From: an uncultured Pelagibacteraceae bacterium | GTDB taxonomy: Bacteria; Pseudomonadota; Alphaproteobacteria; Pelagibacterales; Pelagibacteraceae | Assembly (NCBI GenBank): GCA_902529105.1 | Contig: CABZUW010000010.1 | Span: 1-41,481, forward strand | Reading direction: 5' to 3' | DNA: 41,481 nucleotides | Shown: piece by piece, positions 18,734 through 27,834 of the stretch | Layout: the number at the start of each line of letters is the position of its first letter | Position numbering within the stretch: the stretch's first letter is position 1 | Position numbers and translations under genes: made by a program | The notes under the pieces: model-generated | Told to the model about the DNA's origin: nothing | Databases searched by the model: none | Seen by the model: only the letters and a program-made list of their open reading frames with translations

Positions 18734-21597
18734 TGTTACATAATTCAGAAAAAGATTTTATTAAAAGACATATAGGTTTGTCCAAAAAAGACGAAAAAAC
18801 TATGTTATCAGACCTTGGTTATAAATCTTTAAATGAATTAATTGAAGATACTGTTCCAAGTAAAATTTTGTTTAAAGATTTGTTAAGCATAGGAGATCCT
18901 AATTCTGAGTATGAAGGTTTAAGAAAATTAAGATCGATATCAAAAAAAAATCAAATTTACTCAAATTTTATAGGTATGGGTTACTATGGAACTTATACTC
19001 CAAACGTTATTGTCAGAAATATACTAGAAAATCCGGGATGGTATACTTCTTACACTCCTTATCAACCAGAGGTGGCCCAAGGAAGATTGGAGATGCTATT
19101 AAATTTTCAGCAAATGATAATAGATTTTACGGGAATGGATATTGCAAACGCATCACTACTTGATGAGGGAACTGCTGCTGCTGAAGCTATGGGGTTAAGT
19201 CATAGATTAGATAAAAAAGATAATAAAATTGTGTTTATATCAAATGATTGTCATCCACAAACTATAGAAGTTGTTAAAACTAGATCAGAGCCTTTAGGGC
19301 TTAAAGTTGTTATTGGCAATGACGAAGACTTATCAAATATTTCAGAGGATATAATATGTGGAATACTTCAATATCCTGGTACACTTGGAGATATTAAGGA
19401 CCCTAGCGAAAATATAAGCAAAATTAAAAAAAGAAATGGTAAATCAATTTTAGTATGCGATTTATTATCTTTAGCAAAATTAAAAACACCAGCAGAATTA
19501 GGAGCTGATATAGCTGTGGGAAGTTCTCAAAGATTCGGAATTCCTATGGGTTACGGTGGTCCACACGCAGCTTTCTTTGCTACGAAGGATGAATTCAAGA
19601 GATCGATGCCTGGAAGAATTGTAGGTGTTTCAGTCGATAGACATGGGAACAAAGCTTATAGATTAGCTTTACAAACAAGAGAGCAACACATTCGAAGAGA
19701 TAAGGCGACAAGTAACATTTGTACAGCACAAGCTCTTTTGGCAATTGTATCAGCAGCATATGCAATTTATCACGGCCCAAAAGGTATAAAAACAATTTCT
19801 GAAAGAGTTTCACAATTAGCTAAAAATTTTGCAGATAAATTAAAACAATCAGGCTATGAGTTATATTCAGACCATTTTTTTGACACAGTAACTATAATAA
19901 CAAAAGATAAAACAGATCAAATTTTTAATAACGCTTTGGCCCAGAAAGTTAATATTAGAAAAGTAAATTCTGAAATGCTATCGGTATCATTTGATGAAAA
20001 GAAAAATGTTTATAGAGCAAATCAACTACTTAAAATATTCAATTGTGCAGAATCAATTAAAGAAAATCCGACAGAAAATCTTCCAAATTTACCTAAAAAC
20101 TTGCTAAGAACGTCAACTTATTTAGATCACCAAGTATTCAATAGCTATCACTCTGAAACTGAAATGCTAAGATATTTAAAGAGATTAGAGGAAAAAGATA
20201 TTGCACTTAATAGGTCAATGATAGCATTAGGCTCGTGTACAATGAAATTAAATGCTGTAGCAGAGATGATACCAATTACATGGCGTGAATTTTCAGAGCC
20301 TCATCCTTTTGCACCCATTGAACAAATGGAAGGTTTTAGAACTCTTTTTACTGATCTAAAAAATTGGCTTAGATCTATCACAGGTTTTTCAGGTGTATCA
20401 CTACAACCAAATGCTGGTGCTCAAGGTGAATATGCAGGACTGATGGTTATACGGAAATATCATCTTGAAAGGGGAGAGTCTAATAGAAATGTTTGTTTAA
20501 TTCCTAGCTCTGCTCACGGGACCAATCCAGCAAGTGCACAAATGGTTGGAATGAAAGTGGTAGTGGTTAACTGTGATAAACAAGGAAATGTAGATTTTGA
20601 AGATCTAAATAAAAAAGTAGAAGCGCATTCTGAGAATTTAGGTGCGTTAATGGTAACATACCCATCTACACATGGAGTTTTTGAGGAAAAAATATCAGAT
20701 ATATGTGAGCTAGTACATAAACATGGTGGCCAAGTTTATATGGATGGTGCAAACTTGAATGCTCTTGTTGGGATAGCAAAACCTGGAAATTTTGGTCCGG
20801 ATGTATGCCATATAAATCTACATAAAACTTTTTGTATTCCACATGGAGGTGGTGGACCTGGTATGGGCCCAATAGCATGTAAGAGACATTTAGAAATATA
20901 TTTGCCCTCACATCCTGTTATAAAAGATTGTGGACCTGCAACCGGTATAGGTCCTGTCTCTGCAGCGCCATGGGGAAGCTCAAGTATTTTATCTATATCT
21001 TGGATGTACATTAAAATGATGGGTTCTGAAGGTTTAAAATTAGCAACTCAGATTGCAATTTTAAATGCTAACTATGTTGCACATAAATTAAAAAATCATT
21101 TTCCAATTCTTTATAAAGGAACTAATGGAAACGTAGCTCATGAGTGTATTATAGACATTAGATCAATTAAAAATGATACTGGCGTAACAGAGGAAGATAT
21201 TGCAAAAAGATTAATCGATTTTGGTTTTCATGCCCCAACTATGTCTTGGCCAGTGCCCGGCACAATGATGATTGAACCTACAGAAAGTGAAAGTTTACAA
21301 GAACTTGATAGATTTTGTGATTGCTTGATAAAAATTAAAGAGGAAATAGACAAGATCAAAAGTGGTGATTTCGATAAAAATGACAATCCTATCAAAAATG
21401 CTCCACACACAGATTTAGAACTTGCCTCAAATAAATGGGAACATAAATATTCAAGGGAGGAGGCCGCTTACCCTTCTAACTTTTTGAGATCTAGTAAATT
21501 TTGGCCACCTGTCGCAAGAGTCGATAATGTATATGGAGATAAAAACCTTTTTTGCACATGCCCTTCCATGGATGAATTTAAAGAAGACGCAGCATAA
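18733..21597 (+). CDS. gcvP: Glycine dehydrogenase (decarboxylating), P protein
   Basis: PLP enzyme that decarboxylates glycine and passes the aminomethyl group to lipoyl-GcvH. At 954 residues it is the fused, single-chain form (N-terminal GcvPA-like half to about residue 450, GcvPB-like half after). The PLP lysine is Lys698 in HKTFCIPHGGGGPGMGP, and the N-terminal half shows the paired GIPMGYGGPHAAFF loop. The C-terminus reads SWPVPGTMMIEPTESES, which is conserved. The start overlaps gcvH by one base. The next gene begins only five bases downstream, so transcription may continue into the FAD oxidoreductase cluster. Confidence 0.97.
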   Translation: MLHNSEKDFIKRHIGLSKKDEKTMLSDLGYKSLNELIEDTVPSKILFKDLLSIGDPNSEYEGLRKLRSISKKNQIYSNFIGMGYYGTYTPNVIVRNILENPGWYTSYTPYQPEVAQGRLEMLLNFQQMIIDFTGMDIANASLLDEGTAAAEAMGLSHRLDKKDNKIVFISNDCHPQTIEVVKTRSEPLGLKVVIGNDEDLSNISEDIICGILQYPGTLGDIKDPSENISKIKKRNGKSILVCDLLSLAKLKTPAELGADIAVGSSQRFGIPMGYGGPHAAFFATKDEFKRSMPGRIVGVSVDRHGNKAYRLALQTREQHIRRDKATSNICTAQALLAIVSAAYAIYHGPKGIKTISERVSQLAKNFADKLKQSGYELYSDHFFDTVTIITKDKTDQIFNNALAQKVNIRKVNSEMLSVSFDEKKNVYRANQLLKIFNCAESIKENPTENLPNLPKNLLRTSTYLDHQVFNSYHSETEMLRYLKRLEEKDIALNRSMIALGSCTMKLNAVAEMIPITWREFSEPHPFAPIEQMEGFRTLFTDLKNWLRSITGFSGVSLQPNAGAQGEYAGLMVIRKYHLERGESNRNVCLIPSSAHGTNPASAQMVGMKVVVVNCDKQGNVDFEDLNKKVEAHSENLGALMVTYPSTHGVFEEKISDICELVHKHGGQVYMDGANLNALVGIAKPGNFGPDVCHINLHKTFCIPHGGGGPGMGPIACKRHLEIYLPSHPVIKDCGPATGIGPVSAAPWGSSSILSISWMYIKMMGSEGLKLATQIAILNANYVAHKLKNHFPILYKGTNGNVAHECIIDIRSIKNDTGVTEEDIAKRLIDFGFHAPTMSWPVPGTMMIEPTESESLQELDRFCDCLIKIKEEIDKIKSGDFDKNDNPIKNAPHTDLELASNKWEHKYSREEAAYPSNFLRSSKFWPPVARVDNVYGDKNLFCTCPSMDEFKEDAA

Positions 21598-21602
21598 TAT
21601 TA

Positions 21603-22844
21603 ATGAGAATTGCTGTAATCGGATCAGGCATATCTGGTTTAAGTGCAGCACACTATTTATCTAAAAAAAATAAAGTTGATTTATTTGAAAAAGAGGATCA
21701 TTTCGGCGGTCACTCATATACCATAGATGTTAAAGATAATAACAATCATGTTCCTGTGGATATAGGTTTTATTGTTTTTAATTTTAAAACCTACCCTAAT
21801 TTTGTAAAATTTTTAAATGATAACGGCATTGAGATAGAGAAAAGCAACATGAGCTTTTCAGTTTCTGTTAAAGAAACAGAAATAGAATATTGTGGTAAGG
21901 GCTTGCTTGGAATTTTTTCAAATAAAAAAAATTTACTCAATTTTGATTTTTTTAAAATGTTTTTTGAAATAATTAAATTTTATAAAAAGAGTAATAATTT
22001 AAAAAATATAGAAGAGAACTTAACATTAGATGATTTTTTAAAACGAGAGAAAATGTCCAAATATTTTATAAATTATCATATTATTCCTATGGTTTCTGCA
22101 ATATGGTCTATGCCACCATATGAGGCAAAACAAATGCCTTTAAAATTTTTTTTAAAATTTTTTCAAAACCATGGTTTGTTCAACTTAAAAAATAGACCTC
22201 AGTGGTATACGATTAAAAATAGAAGCAGAACCTATGTAAAAAAAATATTAGAAACCATTAGTGGTGAATATTACAAAAATTATAGAATTAATAAAATATC
22301 TAGATTGTCAAATGGAGTAAAAGTTTACTATGGAGGGAATAACGAATTTTTTGATTACGATAAAGTTGTAATTGCCACACATGCAGATGAAGCCTTATCC
22401 TTAATTACAGACCCAACACCAGAAGAAAAAAGTATATTAGCTAATTTTAAATATAAGAATAATATTGCAATAATTCATACAGATGAAACTTTAATGCCTA
22501 AAAATAAAAAAGCATGGTCATCATGGAATTCTTCCGTAAATAAAGAAAATACTTCTGAAACTTCAATTACTTATTGGCTTAATTTGCTTCAAAATTTAAA
22601 AACAAATAAAAATATATTTTTATCATTAAATCCATTTTTAAAAATTGATCCAAAAAAAATTATAAGTAAAGTTAAGTTTACTCATCCATATTATGATAAA
22701 GAGGCCTTAGAAAATCAAAATAGACTAAAAAATATACAAAACAAAAAAAATTTATTATTTTGTGGCAGTTATTTTGGTTACGGATTTCATGAGGATGGAA
22801 TAAAATCTTCATTAGAAATGATAAAAAGTTTTAATGATAGATAA
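21603..22844 (+). CDS. FAD-dependent oxidoreductase (COG2907-like amine-oxidase family)
   Basis: A 413-residue flavoprotein with the N-terminal dinucleotide-binding motif IAVIGSGISGLSAAHYLS, an acidic strand end (DLFEKEDHFGGHS) and a C-terminal FAD-contact segment (LLFCGSYFGYGFHEDG). The middle resembles flavin amine oxidase or desaturase-type proteins. It is the first gene of a block also holding DUF1365, a cyclopropane-synthase-like methyltransferase and a DUF3833 lipoprotein; in many proteobacteria these same four families travel together, which points to modification of membrane fatty acyl chains. The substrate is unknown. It starts five bases after gcvP and overlaps the next gene by 11 bases. 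Confidence 0.85.
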   Translation: MRIAVIGSGISGLSAAHYLSKKNKVDLFEKEDHFGGHSYTIDVKDNNNHVPVDIGFIVFNFKTYPNFVKFLNDNGIEIEKSNMSFSVSVKETEIEYCGKGLLGIFSNKKNLLNFDFFKMFFEIIKFYKKSNNLKNIEENLTLDDFLKREKMSKYFINYHIIPMVSAIWSMPPYEAKQMPLKFFLKFFQNHGLFNLKNRPQWYTIKNRSRTYVKKILETISGEYYKNYRINKISRLSNGVKVYYGGNNEFFDYDKVVIATHADEALSLITDPTPEEKSILANFKYKNNIAIIHTDETLMPKNKKAWSSWNSSVNKENTSETSITYWLNLLQNLKTNKNIFLSLNPFLKIDPKKIISKVKFTHPYYDKEALENQNRLKNIQNKKNLLFCGSYFGYGFHEDGIKSSLEMIKSFNDR

Positions 22845-23598
22845 ATCGTGCTTATATGTCGGAAGTGTAATTCATAAAAGATTCAAACCGAAAGAGCACT
22901 TTTTTAAATACAAAGTATTTTCTCTTTATCTTAACCTTGATGAGATTGACGAGGTACAAAAAAAAATCCCTTTTTTTTCTTATAATAAATTTAATTTAAT
23001 TAGTTTTTACGATAAAGATCATGGTGAAAGAGATGGTTCATCTTTAAAATTGTGGGTGCAAAAAAAGCTAAATGAAGTGGGTATTGGAAATGAAATTAAA
23101 AGTGTAAATTTACTATGTTATCCAAGAATTTTTGGTTACGTTTTTAATCCTCTAAGTATTTTTTTCGTATTTGATAAATATTCGTCCCTTATAGCCATAA
23201 TGTATGAAGTTAAAAATACATTTGGTGAACAGCATACTTATATTTTTAAAACTAAAGATAATAATTTAATAAAAAATCATTGTGATAAAAAATTTCATGT
23301 CTCACCTTTTATGGATTTAAATTCAACCTATAATTTTAAAATATTAAAGCCTGGAAATAAATTATCCGTTATTATTGATCAAAGAGATAGTGAGGGAAAG
23401 TTATTATTTGCATCTCAAGATGGAGAAAAAATTCAGTTAAATACAAAAAATCTTTTAATTTCTTATTTAAAACACCCATTAATGACATTTAAAGTAATTT
23501 CAGCGATACATTTTGAGGCATTAAGATTATGGGTAAAAAGAATTAAGTTCATTAAAAAAGTTATAAAAATTAAAAATAACGTAAGTTTTGAAAAATAA
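22834..23598 (+). CDS. DUF1365 family protein
   Basis: A 254-residue protein of the DUF1365 (COG3496) family. Recognisable features are the N-terminal LYVGSVIHKRFKPKEHFFKYKVF, with its conserved HxRxxPxxHxFxY pattern, the LLCYPRIFGYVFNPLSIFF segment and the EVKNTFGEQHTY stretch. No catalytic role is established that I can name with certainty. It overlaps the FAD oxidoreductase at its start and shares a TAATG junction with the methyltransferase, so the three are made together. A role in acyl-chain modification is inferred from this company. Confidence 0.88.
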   Translation: MIDKSCLYVGSVIHKRFKPKEHFFKYKVFSLYLNLDEIDEVQKKIPFFSYNKFNLISFYDKDHGERDGSSLKLWVQKKLNEVGIGNEIKSVNLLCYPRIFGYVFNPLSIFFVFDKYSSLIAIMYEVKNTFGEQHTYIFKTKDNNLIKNHCDKKFHVSPFMDLNSTYNFKILKPGNKLSVIIDQRDSEGKLLFASQDGEKIQLNTKNLLISYLKHPLMTFKVISAIHFEALRLWVKRIKFIKKVIKIKNNVSFEK

Positions 23599-24776
23599 TG
23601 TATCTAAAAAAAATTTCTGACAGAATTGTTCTTAATTCACTTAAAAATATTTCGTATGGAAACATCAAATTTATTAATTATGATGGTAGTATTAAAATAT
23701 TAGGGTCAAAGAAATCAGAAAAAACTGCAACATTAAAACTAACAAAACCAGGTCTAACTTTTGAAATAATTAATAAAGGCAGCATTGGATTGGCAGAATC
23801 TTATATGCGAGGAGATTTTGAAACAGATAATCTGACTAATTTAATTGAAATTGCTGCAAAAAATATAGGTAAAGTACATAAGATATCTGGTGTATTAGAT
23901 TTTCCTATAATTAATTATTTTAAAAGTTTTTTTATTAAAAATACAAAGAGAAAAAGTAAAGAAAATATTGCCAAGCATTACGATTTAGGTAATGAATTTT
24001 TTTCATTATGGCTAGATAAAACTTTAACATACTCTAGTGCTATTTTTGAAGATAAACAAAATGACTTAGAGAATGCTCAGTTAAATAAATATAAAAAATT
24101 GTCCAATCTTGTTAAACCAAAAAGTGGAGATAAAATTTTAGAAATAGGATGTGGATGGGGAGGTTTTGGCGAATTCATTGGAAAGAATTATGATGTAAAA
24201 TTAGATTGTATAACAATATCAAAAAAACAATACGAGTTTGCTAAAAATAGAATCCATAAGAATGGATTAAATGAAAAAGTAAAAATTAAAATGTTAGATT
24301 ATAGAGATGTAAATACAAAATATAATTCCATAGCTTCAATTGAGATGATTGAAGCTGTAGGTCAAAACTATCTACCTAGTTATTTTAAAAAAATTAAAGA
24401 TAGCTTGCATCAAAACGGTATTGCCGCGATACAAGCAATTACTATAGATGAAAAAATATATAATAGATATAAGTTGAAAACAGATTTTATTCAAAAATAT
24501 ATATTTCCGGGTGGTTTTTTGCCGAGCAAGAAGGAAATATTAAAACTTTCAAATAAAAATGGTTTACGTTTTGATAAATGTAACTCTTATGGCTTGGATT
24601 ATTCTAACACCCTGAGAATTTGGAGAAATGATTTCCAAAAAAAATGGGATATTATTTCAAAACAAGGATTTGATGAAACATTTAGAAGAATGTGGAATTT
24701 TTATTTGTCTTATTGTGAAGCTGGCTTTAAAGCTAAGAATATTGATTTAATTCAATTTTCGATGAATAAAAACTAA
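23598..24776 (+). CDS. Cyclopropane-fatty-acyl-phospholipid synthase-like methyltransferase
   Basis: A SAM-dependent methyltransferase of the CFA/mycolic acid synthase family (392 residues) that would act on double bonds of membrane phospholipid acyl chains. The N-terminal SCP2-like domain occupies about 100 residues, followed by AKHYDLGNEFFSLWLD and TYSSAIFE, the SAM-binding EIGCGWGGFGEFIG near residue 182, and SIEMIEAVGQNYLPSYF. The C-terminal half (FPGGFLPSKKEI; WRNDFQ) is complete. Family members make cyclopropane rings, methyl branches or take part in furan fatty acid formation; which applies here cannot be read from sequence. No gene symbol is given for that reason. Confidence 0.9.
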   Translation: MYLKKISDRIVLNSLKNISYGNIKFINYDGSIKILGSKKSEKTATLKLTKPGLTFEIINKGSIGLAESYMRGDFETDNLTNLIEIAAKNIGKVHKISGVLDFPIINYFKSFFIKNTKRKSKENIAKHYDLGNEFFSLWLDKTLTYSSAIFEDKQNDLENAQLNKYKKLSNLVKPKSGDKILEIGCGWGGFGEFIGKNYDVKLDCITISKKQYEFAKNRIHKNGLNEKVKIKMLDYRDVNTKYNSIASIEMIEAVGQNYLPSYFKKIKDSLHQNGIAAIQAITIDEKIYNRYKLKTDFIQKYIFPGGFLPSKKEILKLSNKNGLRFDKCNSYGLDYSNTLRIWRNDFQKKWDIISKQGFDETFRRMWNFYLSYCEAGFKAKNIDLIQFSMNKN

Positions 24777-24780
24777 ATTA

Positions 24781-25317
24781 ATGAAAATTAAAAAATTATT
24801 ATTGCTAATATGTACTCTTTTAATTACAAATTGTTCAACTAATCAAGCAATGAAACCTGAGGATTTTAAAGATCAGAAACCAAGATTAATAATCGAAGAA
24901 TATTTATCAGGTAATGTCAAAGCCTGGGGTATTTTGCAAAATAGATCAGGAAAGGTTACAAGACAATTCTCTGCAGATCTCAATGGTAATTGGGATGGAA
25001 AACAGTTAATTCTTGACGAAAAATTTAATTGGTCTGATGGAGAAGTCCAAAATAGACAGTGGCAGATTACAAAAATTGATGATCATAATTATGAAGGTAC
25101 AGCTGGTGATGTGGTGGGAACAGCAAAAGGTTACTCATATGGCCCAACATTTAAGTTTGAATATGTATTATTAGTTCCAGTAAAAGGTAGAGAATTAAAA
25201 ATTACATTTGATGATTGGATTTTCATGCAAGATGAGAGAGTAGCGATAAATAGAGCAACAATGACAAAATTTGGAATAAAAGTCGCAGAACTAACTGTTA
25301 TGTTTGTGAAAGATTAG
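24781..25317 (+). CDS. DUF3833 family lipoprotein
   Basis: A 178-residue predicted lipoprotein. The signal peptide ends in the lipobox LITNC, with Cys18 as the lipidated residue. The rest is a beta-rich DUF3833 domain with the recognisable WGILQNRSGKVTRQF and GTAGDVVGTAKGYSYGPTF segments; it may form a lipocalin-like barrel. It lies four bases after the methyltransferase and ends the block. Convergent with the short-chain dehydrogenase, which overlaps its last bases. It may bind or present a lipid in the periplasm, but that is inference. Confidence 0.85.
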   Translation: MKIKKLLLLICTLLITNCSTNQAMKPEDFKDQKPRLIIEEYLSGNVKAWGILQNRSGKVTRQFSADLNGNWDGKQLILDEKFNWSDGEVQNRQWQITKIDDHNYEGTAGDVVGTAKGYSYGPTFKFEYVLLVPVKGRELKITFDDWIFMQDERVAINRATMTKFGIKVAELTVMFVKD

Positions 25318-26072
25318 CGTTTTTGATATTTTGTAAGTTTACCAACTAAACTTAAATACCAACTATTAGGTAATATTTTTAAAAATTTTAGTATTAAAGT
25401 TAATTGTTTTGGGAAATGTATCTCAAATTGATTGGTTTTAGTTAGTCCTTCAAATATTTTTTCAGCCGCATAATCTACCGTTTTTAGGAAAGGCATTTTA
25501 AAATCATTTTTATCTGTCATCGGTGTTTTAATAAATCCAGGTGAAATTAATGAAACTCTAACCCCGTATCTTTTAAAATCGAAATACAAGCTTTCAGCAA
25601 GATTATTTAATGCAGATTTAGACGGGCCATATCCAGTTGAATTTGGTAGTCCTCTATAACCTGCAATGGATGATACAATAGAAATATGTCCACTTCCTCT
25701 TGTTCTATAATATTCCTCTACACTCTTAATACAATTTAAGGTACCAAAAAAATTTACTTTCATCACGTTTTCAATCTGTTCAACATCTATGTCTTTCTCT
25801 TTTTTAGGATCCCATGTGCCGGTAGAAAAAAAAGAAATGTCTATATTTTTAAATTTTGCAATAATATTTTGAAAAACCTCGCTGCAGTTTTCCTTATTTG
25901 TTACATCTAAAGGGTATGGAAAAATATTTTGATTAGATTTTTCTAGTTCTCGTAATAGATTCTCTCTTCTAGCAGAAACAGCAACATTCCACCCATTATT
26001 TGCGAACTTTAAAGCTAATGCCCTACCTATACCTGTGCTACCTCCAGTAATCCAAATAGTTTTATCGTTCAT
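25314..26072 (-). CDS. Short-chain dehydrogenase/reductase
   Basis: A classical SDR of about 252 residues: cofactor motif TGGSTGIG near the N-terminus, active-site serine in SIVSSIAGYRG and the YGPSK (YxxxK) catalytic pair. The C-terminal half of about 60 residues with a hydrophobic stretch (LTLILKFLKILP) suggests membrane association, as in lipid-acting SDRs. I prefer ATG 26072 over the upstream TTG 26078, because it places the first strand directly at the start. It is convergent with the lipoprotein and divergent from tspO. SDRs accompany the same lipid gene set in other alphaproteobacteria, so it may be a fifth member of the module. Confidence 0.88.
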   Translation of the reverse strand: MNDKTIWITGGSTGIGRALALKFANNGWNVAVSARRENLLRELEKSNQNIFPYPLDVTNKENCSEVFQNIIAKFKNIDISFFSTGTWDPKKEKDIDVEQIENVMKVNFFGTLNCIKSVEEYYRTRGSGHISIVSSIAGYRGLPNSTGYGPSKSALNNLAESLYFDFKRYGVRVSLISPGFIKTPMTDKNDFKMPFLKTVDYAAEKIFEGLTKTNQFEIHFPKQLTLILKFLKILPNSWYLSLVGKLTKYQKR

Positions 26073-26079
26073 AATCAAG

Positions 26080-26093
26080 TGATATATATATCA
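26080..26093. promoter_or_regulatory. Palindrome in the SDR/tspO divergent promoter
   Basis: TGATATATATATCA is a perfect 14-base palindrome filling most of the 23-base gap between two divergent start codons. The position suits a shared operator. The AT-rich composition makes chance occurrence more likely than in balanced DNA, so confidence is low. Confidence 0.3.
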
Positions 26094-26095
26094 AA

Positions 26096-26563
26096 ATGTT
26101 AAAAAATAAATTTATATCTTTTATAATACTTGGAACAATTACTTATTCAGCGTCTTTTGTGGGTGCAATTTCAACAATTTCTTATAAAGAGCCATGGTAC
26201 TCAACTTTAAATAAAGCTTCGTTTAATCCACCTGATTGGATTTTTGCTCCAGTATGGACAACACTTTATCTATTCATGACAATCGCAATTTGGTCAGCTT
26301 GGCATAAAAATACTAAAGATATTGGGCTAGTATTTATTTATTTAATTCATATTTTTTTTAATACTACTTGGAGTATTGTTTTTTTTGTGATGCATGATAT
26401 TTTCGTCGCATTAGTTAACATCATTATAATAATATTATTCATTTTGTTTCTTATGAATAAATATAAACCCCTAAGTAAATTAAGCTATAATCTAATGATT
26501 CCGTATTTACTTTGGACAGTTTATGCATTAATCCTAAATACAAGTTTATTAGTTTTAAATTAA
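26096..26563 (+). CDS. tspO: TspO/MBR family membrane protein
   Basis: Homologue of the mitochondrial benzodiazepine receptor/TspO (155 residues, five membrane segments). The family signature WYSTLNKASFNPPDWIFAPVWT is intact (core NPPDWIFAPVWT), followed by LYLFMTIAIWSAW and a tryptophan in NTTWSIVFF. TspO binds and degrades tetrapyrroles such as protoporphyrin IX and, in Rhodobacter, tunes expression of photosynthesis genes to oxygen. It is divergent from the SDR and its stop lies two bases before the DAO-family oxidoreductase. A light/oxygen-stress role would fit the preceding lipid block. Confidence 0.92.
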   Translation: MLKNKFISFIILGTITYSASFVGAISTISYKEPWYSTLNKASFNPPDWIFAPVWTTLYLFMTIAIWSAWHKNTKDIGLVFIYLIHIFFNTTWSIVFFVMHDIFVALVNIIIIILFILFLMNKYKPLSKLSYNLMIPYLLWTVYALILNTSLLVLN

Positions 26564-26565
26564 AT

Positions 26566-27669
26566 ATGGATGATGTCGTAATAATTGGAGGCGGAATAAT
26601 TGGAACTGCAACAGCATATTTTTTGTCTAAAGAGGGAAGAAAAGTAAAAGTTATCGAAAGAGATCCTACATACAAAATTGCGTCATTTCCATTATCATTA
26701 GGCGGCTTTAGAAGGCAATTCTTTCAAAAAGAAAATATTTTATTAGGTAAATTTGCAAGAGAATTCATTTTTAACTTACCAAAACATCTAAAAACAAAAA
26801 AAAATCCAAATCCAACTGCAAGCATGGTGCCTAATGGCTATTTACTAATGTTTGGTCCAGATAAAGCCGAGGAACAATATAAAGCTTTAGAAAATCATAA
26901 AGAATGCAACGCAGGAACAAAAAATATTAAAGGCTCGGAACTTAAAAACATATTTCCATATATTAACAATGAGGGTATCGAAACAGCTACCTATACAGAT
27001 AATGAAACAGAAGGGTGGATAGATCCATTCCTTTTTCATGGAGCATTAAAGAGCAAAGCAGAGGAACTAGGAGCTAAATTTATAAAAGGAGAAGTTAAAA
27101 GTCTTTCTGAAATTAATGCTAAGACAATCGTTTCAGCAGCAGGATGTTGGACTAAAGAATTATTGGATGATATACCAGTAGTACCTCAAAAACACACAGT
27201 ATTTAGAGTGAAGTGCCCAAAGTATATAAAGGAAATGCCATTAACCGGAGATTTAACTTCAGGTGTTTATTGGAGACCTGAGGGTGGAGAATATTTAGCA
27301 GGATCCCCGATATCAACTTTTGATGCTAAAGATCTTGAGCCTGATTGGTCTCATTATGAGGAACTAGTATGGCCGGCCCTCGCAAAAAGAGTGCCAATAT
27401 TCGAGGAATTAAAATTAACAGGAGCTTGGGCTGGTTATTATGATTGTAATAAATTGGACAACAATGCTATTGTAGGAAAACATCCCAATTACGAGAACGT
27501 TTATATGGCCTCTGGATTTACAGGGAGAGGATTGATGCAGGCTCCGGGAATAGGAAGAGCGCTGACAGAACTTATTACGACTGGCAAATATCAGACAATT
27601 GATATAAGCGTTTTTGACGTTGAAAGGGTTTTAAATAGTAATGCTAGACCAGAACCCTACGTATTATAG
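26566..27669 (+). CDS. DAO-family FAD-dependent oxidoreductase (FOXRED1-like)
   Basis: A 367-residue flavoprotein of the D-amino-acid oxidase/sarcosine dehydrogenase superfamily. The N-terminal VVIIGGGIIGTATAYFLS binds FAD (GxGxxG from Gly8) and the C-terminal YMASGFTGRGLMQAPGIG is the conserved closing FAD motif. I chose ATG 26566, since the track start at 26512 lies inside tspO and precedes the Rossmann strand. The EGWIDPFLFHGALKSKAEELGA region is typical. Possible substrates are N-methylated glycines or other secondary amines, which would feed methyl groups to the folate pool near gcvTHP, but the sequence does not show the substrate, and no folate-binding domain is fused to it. Confidence 0.87.
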   Translation: MDDVVIIGGGIIGTATAYFLSKEGRKVKVIERDPTYKIASFPLSLGGFRRQFFQKENILLGKFAREFIFNLPKHLKTKKNPNPTASMVPNGYLLMFGPDKAEEQYKALENHKECNAGTKNIKGSELKNIFPYINNEGIETATYTDNETEGWIDPFLFHGALKSKAEELGAKFIKGEVKSLSEINAKTIVSAAGCWTKELLDDIPVVPQKHTVFRVKCPKYIKEMPLTGDLTSGVYWRPEGGEYLAGSPISTFDAKDLEPDWSHYEELVWPALAKRVPIFEELKLTGAWAGYYDCNKLDNNAIVGKHPNYENVYMASGFTGRGLMQAPGIGRALTELITTGKYQTIDISVFDVERVLNSNARPEPYVL

Positions 27670-27834
27670 TTTTTTTATATAAATTCCTAAAAAACCATTA
27701 AAAAAAGAAACACTTAAAATTATTAATTGCCCCTTAAAGGAGTAAAAGTTAAATGTAGGATAAAAACTAATTGCAACTGAAAATAATAAATATGTAATTA
27801 TAAATGGTTTGACAAATTTCTTTAAAGTTTCCAA
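27664..27834 (-). CDS. Possible small two-helix membrane protein
   Basis: An open frame of 56 codons starts with TTG 27834 inside the last codons of msrA and ends overlapping the convergent oxidoreductase stop. It encodes two hydrophobic stretches (FIITYLLFSVAISF and LIILSVSFFNGFLGIYI) joined by a short loop and ending in KKL. It fills what is otherwise a 150-base gap and would be translated after msrA. The start is a rare codon and AT-rich DNA readily gives hydrophobic frames, so this may be spurious. Not recognised as a known family. Confidence 0.35.
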   Translation of the reverse strand: METLKKFVKPFIITYLLFSVAISFYPTFNFYSFKGQLIILSVSFFNGFLGIYIKKL

